Positions 58,151 through 64,000 of a stretch of 64,000 bases of DNA are shown piece after piece (position 1 is the stretch's first letter; the number at the start of each line of letters is the position of its first letter). The stretch covers positions 62,001 through 126,000 of the forward strand of contig JAIXMN010000016.1 in NCBI GenBank assembly GCA_025716815.1, read 5' to 3'. Below the pieces are notes generated by a model that saw only the letters and a program-made list of their open reading frames with translations, ran no database searches and was not told the origin of the DNA. Source of the stretch: Dichotomocladium elegans (Eukaryota; Mucoromycota; Mucoromycetes; Mucorales; Lichtheimiaceae). A program made the position numbers and the translations under genes.

Positions 58151-59029
58151 CGAGGGAGAGGGGAGAAGATACTACATTCGCTTGCGACAGGAGCAAAAAA
58201 AAACGCCCTTTTTATTTTATATCGGCGAGATTTTCACGTGAAAATAAAATGACCTTTATTGTTCCACCTCTCATGCAAATGCTCTGTGACACTCTTGATG
58301 AAATGTGGGGTGGATGAGAGGCAACAGACAATATTCCCCCGCGGGGGTATATTTCGCCAACGAAAACTGAAAGACGCCTTTGGGTAAACGATACAGAGAA
58401 GGCAGAAAACATGGATTTATTATGATGGTGGTGGAGCGGCAGCTCTCTCTCTCTCTTCTTTTGAAAGAGCCGCATTATGCTTGCTTTACGTGGACACCGG
58501 TCAGCTGAAGCACTCCATTTCTGATCCGGTTGGGTGTGCGGGAACCTTCCTCTTTTCACCGAAACATTGCAAAAATGTGCGGCCATGTACACAATGCTTA
58601 AACGAAGATATGTAGGCGAACGTAAGCATGGTTAGTATGTGCATGGCCGTGCATGCAAAAGCAAGCACATAACCGCAGACTTCTTGTCGTTCAAATAGAT
58701 GAGATTTCCCTTTGTTGCTAATAGTCAGCTTGGATGCTGTCAGACTTGTTGGAGGGCCATCCGTCCGCCCGACCGGCTCGGATATAAAGGAAAGGAAGGA
58801 AAGAGTAACATGGACAGGGTAAGTATGACAGAGATGACTGCACATGCGTGTGTATGTGTACCACATACAGAGTATAAACAAAGTGATAGAGAGTGTTATA
58901 ATGAGCAGGAATGTGGGAAGTGCCATGTATTTTTCTGAAAGAATATCGAGGGGGGGTTATGATACACATTTTTCTTTCTTTTTGGGTTTCTATATACAAT
59001 TTCTTTTCTTCTCCAAAGCGCATGCATCA
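58151..59029. other. Intergenic region, no gene seen
   Basis: Only short unmotivated frames on both strands. Confidence 0.5.
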
Positions 59030-60296
59030 TCAACGGATCGGCCTCCAGAATGGACCAGAGTCAAAGGAGAATTCAAGAAGGTCTTGTGAACAAAGAGAGG
59101 AGGGAAGTGCATCCGCTGTGGATGTCGATGGGGCTATGGCAGAAGGACCGTTGATCCTACGTACCACATCAAAAATAGTTAGCACTGGGGGAGCTAGAAA
59201 AACAAACAAAAAACGTACGAGCTTTCGCACAAAAAGACATCGGAGGCGTGCGGAACAAAAAAATCGTATGGATGGGTCTGGTCTTCTGCAGTGAAGAAGC
59301 ACTGCTCTGGCGTGCCGGCTTCGCTGGACGAGGACCCCATGCGATCGTCATCGTCATCGTCACTCGTCATCTCGAGATCCATCGCTGCAGCCATCCGTTC
59401 GCTCTCATGGCGGGCTGCATAACGCCAAGTGATGGACGAACTCGCTCGTCTGTCTTGTCCGCCGCCATGTGAAACGTAGCAGTGTGGGCATTGGAATGTC
59501 TGCTCGAGCGCATCTTCTGTCAATTTAAGGCATTCGATATGAAGCCAGCTGTGGCAATCGTCGCATTGGACCATCGAACCAAATTCTTCATTCGGCGTGT
59601 CACAAATGCACTTGATTACGTTGCCCTGTTTCTTTGATGTTGTCGGTGCTGACGCAACTGCTGTTGTTGTCGCTGCTGGTGCTGGTGCTGGTGCCGGTGC
59701 TGGTGCTGCTGTCATAGCCTCAAGCGGCTGCTTCTGGCGTTCTTGATTGGCTGCTGGTGCGGAATGAGTGTTAATGTAATGATGGTTGACCGAAAAAGTT
59801 CACCGTCCTCACCTTCAAGGACAGACAACATGGTCGATTGGGAGTGGACCTGGGCCTCAATCAGCCGAGCGCCAGGATGCGCGCTCGGACATTCGTCGTC
59901 TTCGCCAACGAGGATGACGATCTTATGGTCACCGTTGTTTTGCCGTTGAATGTCAATCGATGTTTCCTGTGCAACAAACAAAAGATATTGCTTCAAAAGT
60001 CTCATGTTGTGCAAGCGATGAGGGGGCGGTTCGACGGCGACTGTTGCATTATGATCCTCTTCCTTCTCAGCGTCAGTGCTGCTCTTCTTCCGCTCTACCA
60101 AAGACCCCGACGTAACTCTGAGCATGGCATCCGATAGCCTTTGCTTGAGCTGTCTTGCAATATCATGCGCTTCGCTTGTACGACGAGGTTGAATAGGCAC
60201 CGAATTTTTGATCGATGCCGACTGTTTGATTGAAATCTCCAGCTTCGCCGGTTTGACGGGCTTTGACCGCTTGTGGCGGGAAACCTTAGTGTTGAC
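59030..60296 (-). CDS. PHD-finger protein, 5' end unresolved
   Basis: Exons 60296-59813, 59750-59219, 59156-59030. The N-terminal part is basic (HKRSKPVKPAKLEISIKQSA) with a helix (RQLKQRLSDAMLRV) and a conserved-looking strand region (DHKIVILVGEDDECPSAHPG). After an Ala/Pro repeat comes a complete C4HC3 PHD finger: KCICDTPNEE, QCDDCHSWLHIECLKL and FQCPHCYVSH. The acidic downstream tail (TSDDDDDDRM) ends in FDSGPFWRPIR. PHD fingers usually read histone H3 tails, so a chromatin role is likely. Asp-Asp-Cys-x2-Trp-Leu-His before the zinc ligands fits methyl-lysine readers, but this is inference. The start codon probably lies upstream of 60296, near 60400. Confidence 0.75.
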
Positions 60297-61269
60297 CTGT
60301 AGGGAGTTGCTATTGTTATTTTATTGTTAGGATGTCAGACCGTTATAACATAGATGTGGGGGCTTGATGCCGTTACCGTTGAGATGTAGTCTTCATGTCA
60401 TCCAAGTGCTCGGCGGAGGAGAATGTGAACAGAGTAAGAGAGAACGCAACCACAGAGAACTAATGCAAGAGGGAAAAGGGGGTAGTGAAGAAAGAAAGAA
60501 GTTGGATAAGATGCTGACAGAAAGAGAGAGAAGAAAAAGATAGGGATGGGTTATTAAATGGGTTCCCAGATGCACGAAAAAAAAAATTCAAGGCAAGCTT
60601 AACCAAAATGGTAAACGAGGGAATCGAGCCTTTTTACTCGCAATGAATTTGGGGTCTATGTTTATGTATCTGTATGTGTGTTTCTGTCAAACATGATAAG
60701 GGGGAGCAGCGAAAAAGCCGGCGTGGCTAGGCGGTTTGTAGAGAGAAAGAAAATCAATTAAGGTTCACGGGTTATGTTTTGCCTTTCATTTTGCGATGTC
60801 GATTTTTTTGTTAAGGCGGATCTTCAACCGCAGAGGGAGAAGAGTGTCTTTTTGGTCCATCTTCTTATTTAGGCGTCCCTAGGCAGTTTTCTTTGTGTTT
60901 ATGGGTAACCAAGGTTACGTTAGACAAATGAAATGGGATGTGGCCACCTCATCGAAAAAAAACAAAACAACAACAACAACAGCAGCAGCAGCAGAAGCAG
61001 CAGGAACGATGGCCGTTGGAATCTTTATTTTGCTTCGCTTGTCCTTCAGAGAGAGAGTGAGACCTACTCCAGAAGGGCTATCCCACCGCGGCTAGCAAGG
61101 GTTGTGTATTAGAAAAAAGAACCGTGTCACGTTAGTGTGGGTTACATCCGACGGCTTATCCCGCCATAGTATGGCCATTATGCCAGCGCCCCCCATCCGT
61201 CACCCCCACCCGCAATAAACACTTTTGGGCCGTTGAATTTAACCTGGTCAAATGGTTCTGTTCTTTTCA

Positions 61270-61325
<56 letters not shown>

Positions 61326-63166
61326 AGCGAGCTGTCCGGCAAGCTATCTGTCTTGGAACCCGGTGAGCGCCATCGTCATGCCAAGGTAAAAAAAAAAAGG
61401 AATAGTGGCCATATATAGAGAGCATGAAGGGTCTTTGGGAGAACCGACCGAGGCGTTTCCCAAACTGGTCAGATATAAATTTTAGTTGGAGCGAAAATAT
61501 GTGCAGCATCTTGTGTGTTTCAAAAAAAAAAGACATCTTGTGCAACAACAGCAATATGTATTTTGTGCATATGCTGCGACATATGCCTCTTGCCATCAAC
61601 TAGCGTCAGAAGATTTACAAGACCCGGACCTGATATGGTATCATTTCTGCGCGGTACAGCGCAAAATGATGGCAATGCTGCTGCTGCTGTTGTTGTTGCT
61701 ACTATATCCTGGCCTCCTCTCTAAATACGGGACGATCAAACACTTAGGGAACGGGCAAGCTGTTCTTTTTTCTTTTATCTTGTCCGTGCAAAGCGGATAT
61801 ATATGTACGTCTACAGTAGCGTATCGTCAAAACCTATTGTACATAACCCAAAAAAAAAAAAAACGTTGGCACCAGAGTGATCTTCTGGTAGGGAAAAAGA
61901 CAAAATGGTGGCCCGTGCGACATCAAAGACGTACCTGCCGTATGCCTGCGGAAAGGGGAAATGGAAGCTAAGAAGCATATTTGCGCTCGTTCATGGGCTT
62001 CCGAAGTGGGGACGACAATATCTCGTTTCTATTGGATACAAGAAAATATATGATCGAAAAAGAAGTCCTCTACGACAAATAGACATGTGCATTGTCTGTA
62101 TCAGCTGCAACATCAATCAAATAACTGTACGTACTGGGCACACACACACACACATACGAAATCATGTGATGGGCACGACCAAAGAAAGCAATAAGACGAT
62201 GGGAGCGTTGCTAAAACAAAAGAGAGCCTTCACGCAGGGGTTGGAGGGGGGGGAAGGAAAGGAGGAGGGAGGGCAGGAATGAAAGACATACTTTGCGCAA
62301 ATGAAGGGCTGGGAGGGGGTGGAAGGAGATAAATTCTTATTACTACGCATTGCGTGTTCCCCAAGAAAAAGATGGACGACTAAGAACACATAAGACCTAT
62401 CTGCGACTTAAAACAATATAGACATATATACGATGCAAGACATCTTTTATCAAAACGAAATATTTTTTCTAAAAGGGCCCGCCCATCAGGGCTCCTCTTG
62501 TTAGCCAATGACTCTTTTTTTTGGCATCGGAAAAATACCCCAGATGAAGAGGTTGTTTGTTCTGTTACATATGTATGGAGAAATCGCCGTTATTTATCTG
62601 GGGTAAGGAGGAAGTACGTAGTTGTTTGCACATGAGATTCCACTGGATTAATGGGCCTGCAAGGCAGGTTAGCAAAAGGCGAGACTGGCAGATTGTCTAC
62701 ACATCTTTCATGAAGACCTCGAACGGAAAAGGATGCCAAAGACAAGATCCAAGGGAGGTAATCCAATCTGTAGTCTACCATGTGTTGAAGGAGGGACGGT
62801 GGATTCTCTATATAGGCGAGAAGTCATATATTATACTATAGCATTCTTGTCCTAGGAATGCTCAGACATACAAGTAAATATCATGAACGGTGTTTTGCGC
62901 AATATCAGGAACGTTTATTCTCATTGGATATTTCACTAGCATGTAAAGAAAAAAAAGATTATCATATTGTATGTGCTGTGTAAAGAATGCAGCGAGTTTA
63001 AAAGTAAGTATGTTGTGTGATCCAATACAGTTAATAATTTTCGAATGTATGTGTGTGTGTGGCTCGAGCAGTAGGTGCAGGTTGAATGAGTGGGTTAAAG
63101 GGGACGATATAAGAGCGTAAAAACTTAAGTAAAATAAAGGCGGGGTGAGGGGACGGAGTATGTACT
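60297..63166. other. 2.9-kb region without a supported gene
   Basis: Holds microsatellites and many pyrimidine/purine tracts. Open frames at 61486-61971 and 61905-62282 show no motifs and cross homopolymers. Could contain noncoding transcripts. Confidence 0.45.
61271..61325. repeat. (CA)n-(TA)n microsatellite
   Basis: About 16 CA units followed directly by about 11 TA units. Confidence 0.9.
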
Positions 63167-64000
63167 TTATGCGGTAGATTGCTTATCGGGCGTAACGTCT
63201 TCAGGTCGAAAAATCTTGCCACGTGCAGTTCTTCCAGTCGTGCCGATTTTGAATGTTTGCCAAATGTAATTATGGCATTTATCTGCGTTAGGTAAATCTT
63301 GAATCATCTTTGCAATTGTATTTTTGCGTAGGCCAAAGAAGTCTGGTCCCACCGGGTTGTGTCCGTAGTCCATGTTGCGGATCGCAAAGGCTCTTCGCAC
63401 GGCAATGGTCCACACCGTTGTTGGGGTGGGTCCCATATAGACATCTCCTGGATTGTCATCAGCCTCCAACCGGAACTTTTGAACATATGTTAGAAGAAGC
63501 ATTGTGTTTTTTGTGTTTCAACCTACAATGGGTTCTTGACCTCCGTCCAGGATCTCACAGGTATATTGTGTATCGCTGCGTGGATCTACCATGCTTCTGT
63601 ACCATCTGCGTTGCAAATCAATCCAAAGATTAAACCCCCGCTCACAGAGCATTTTTACCCCTCATTTTCCCTTCTCTTCTCTTTTCCCTCCCTCTCCCCC
63701 TCTCTCTTTTTTCGTGTGTGTGGCTGCTCCGCTTACTTCTTCACTTTATAACCAACAGGATAAATGTATCGCTGGTTGTGGAATGCTGGCCTATCATAAA
63801 CCACTTCTCCAAGACTCAAAACAGTCCATGAATCGATCTCTACAGGAAGACAATAGTTCCCGAGTTCATCTTTTTCGACCTGGACAAACGTCCGTACGTC
63901 ATTCACATTGGGCGGCTTGGTGTCGCGCTTTTTCCGACGACCGATCGCTGTGTGCTGCGTTGGGACGCGAACATTTGCCGGAGCAGCCGGCGCAGAAACG
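63167..64000 (-). CDS. FYRN/FYRC-domain protein (TBRG1-like), partial
   Basis: Exons from the window edge to 63737, then 63605-63527 and 63475-63167 (stop). A Pro/Ala and basic stretch (GRRKKRDTKPPNVNDV) precedes FYRN: LGEVVYDRPAFHNQRYIYPV with GYKVKKWYRSMVDP and TQYTCEILDGGQEPI. FYRC follows: FRLEADDNPGDVYMG, TTVWTIAVRRAF, GPDFFGLRKNTIAKMIQDLP and NADKCHNY. This tandem arrangement occurs in trithorax-type methyltransferases and in the small chromatin protein TBRG1. With no SET domain after FYRC (the protein ends 30 residues later), the TBRG1-like class is favoured. The N-terminus is outside the window. Confidence 0.88.

Noticed and set aside
61486..62282. Two open frames of 161 and 125 codons
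   Set aside because: They cross poly-A and CTG runs, lack any domain and overlap each other in different frames.

Overview
The window is nuclear DNA of a filamentous fungus. Genes are split by short GT-AG introns, mostly 50-80 nt, and sit on both strands. Velvet, CUE, SYLF-SH3, UNC93-like and Yap-type bZIP genes are present. Retention of RAB3GAP1 and SMU1 orthologues, CAG-rich coding tracts, IS630-type transposon debris and a Fanzor all point to an early-diverging lineage, most likely Mucoromycota. That placement is inference; there is no rRNA or other marker here. I see no tRNA, rRNA, CRISPR array or bacterial operon.

Layout. 1-3.4 kb: an Ala/Glu-rich repeat protein (cut by the left edge) and a SYLF-SH3 endocytosis protein, both minus. 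3.4-9.6 kb: a transposon graveyard holding one decayed IS630-like transposase and three relics of a Fanzor-related element. 9.6-12.4 kb: a velvet regulator and a Crz1-like zinc-finger factor. 14.3-28.8 kb: a zinc transporter (CDF), the Golgi GDP-mannose carrier, a coiled-coil protein, a CUE-domain ER protein and RAB3GAP1. 29-33.1 kb: a second insertion zone with an IS630 relic, a 171-bp MITE and a near full-length Fanzor with a structured 3' region. 33.2-44 kb: a conserved hypothetical, a SIP5 homologue, a RhoGAP, SMU1, a BRI3-like membrane protein, a TVP38/VTT protein and an UNC93-like transporter, then a decayed tandem copy of the last (45.9-47.1 kb). 47.6-64 kb: a bZIP factor, a periplasmic-binding-like membrane protein, a nuclear low-complexity protein, another Fanzor-element relic (56.7 kb), a small GAT-like protein, a PHD-finger protein and an FYRN/FYRC protein cut by the right edge.

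The most striking content is the Fanzor system. The gene at 30.7-32.8 kb keeps all three RuvC residues and the zinc-finger cysteines, has a 64-nt intron inside the zinc-finger codons, and carries two offsetting frameshifts. Downstream lies a string of perfect hairpins. One hairpin (loop TTATCG) recurs in the relic at 6.0 kb with a different but still perfectly paired 7-bp stem, which is what selection on RNA structure would produce. Four shorter copies (5.7, 7.1, 7.9 and 56.7 kb) share the 3' splice-site block, most keep a RuvC-III or stem-loop remnant, and each keeps at least part of a right-end block (GTAAGT...TGACTAACAG). They look like a non-autonomous or guide-RNA-only family riding on the Fanzor.

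The host genes are ordinary housekeeping and regulatory genes with no functional cluster. Several act in membrane traffic and the Golgi/ER (VRG4, Zrg17-like CDF, RAB3GAP1, CUE, TVP38-like, SYLF-SH3, GAT-like). Exon coordinates were derived by hand from splice consensus and reading phase, so first exons are the weakest part.
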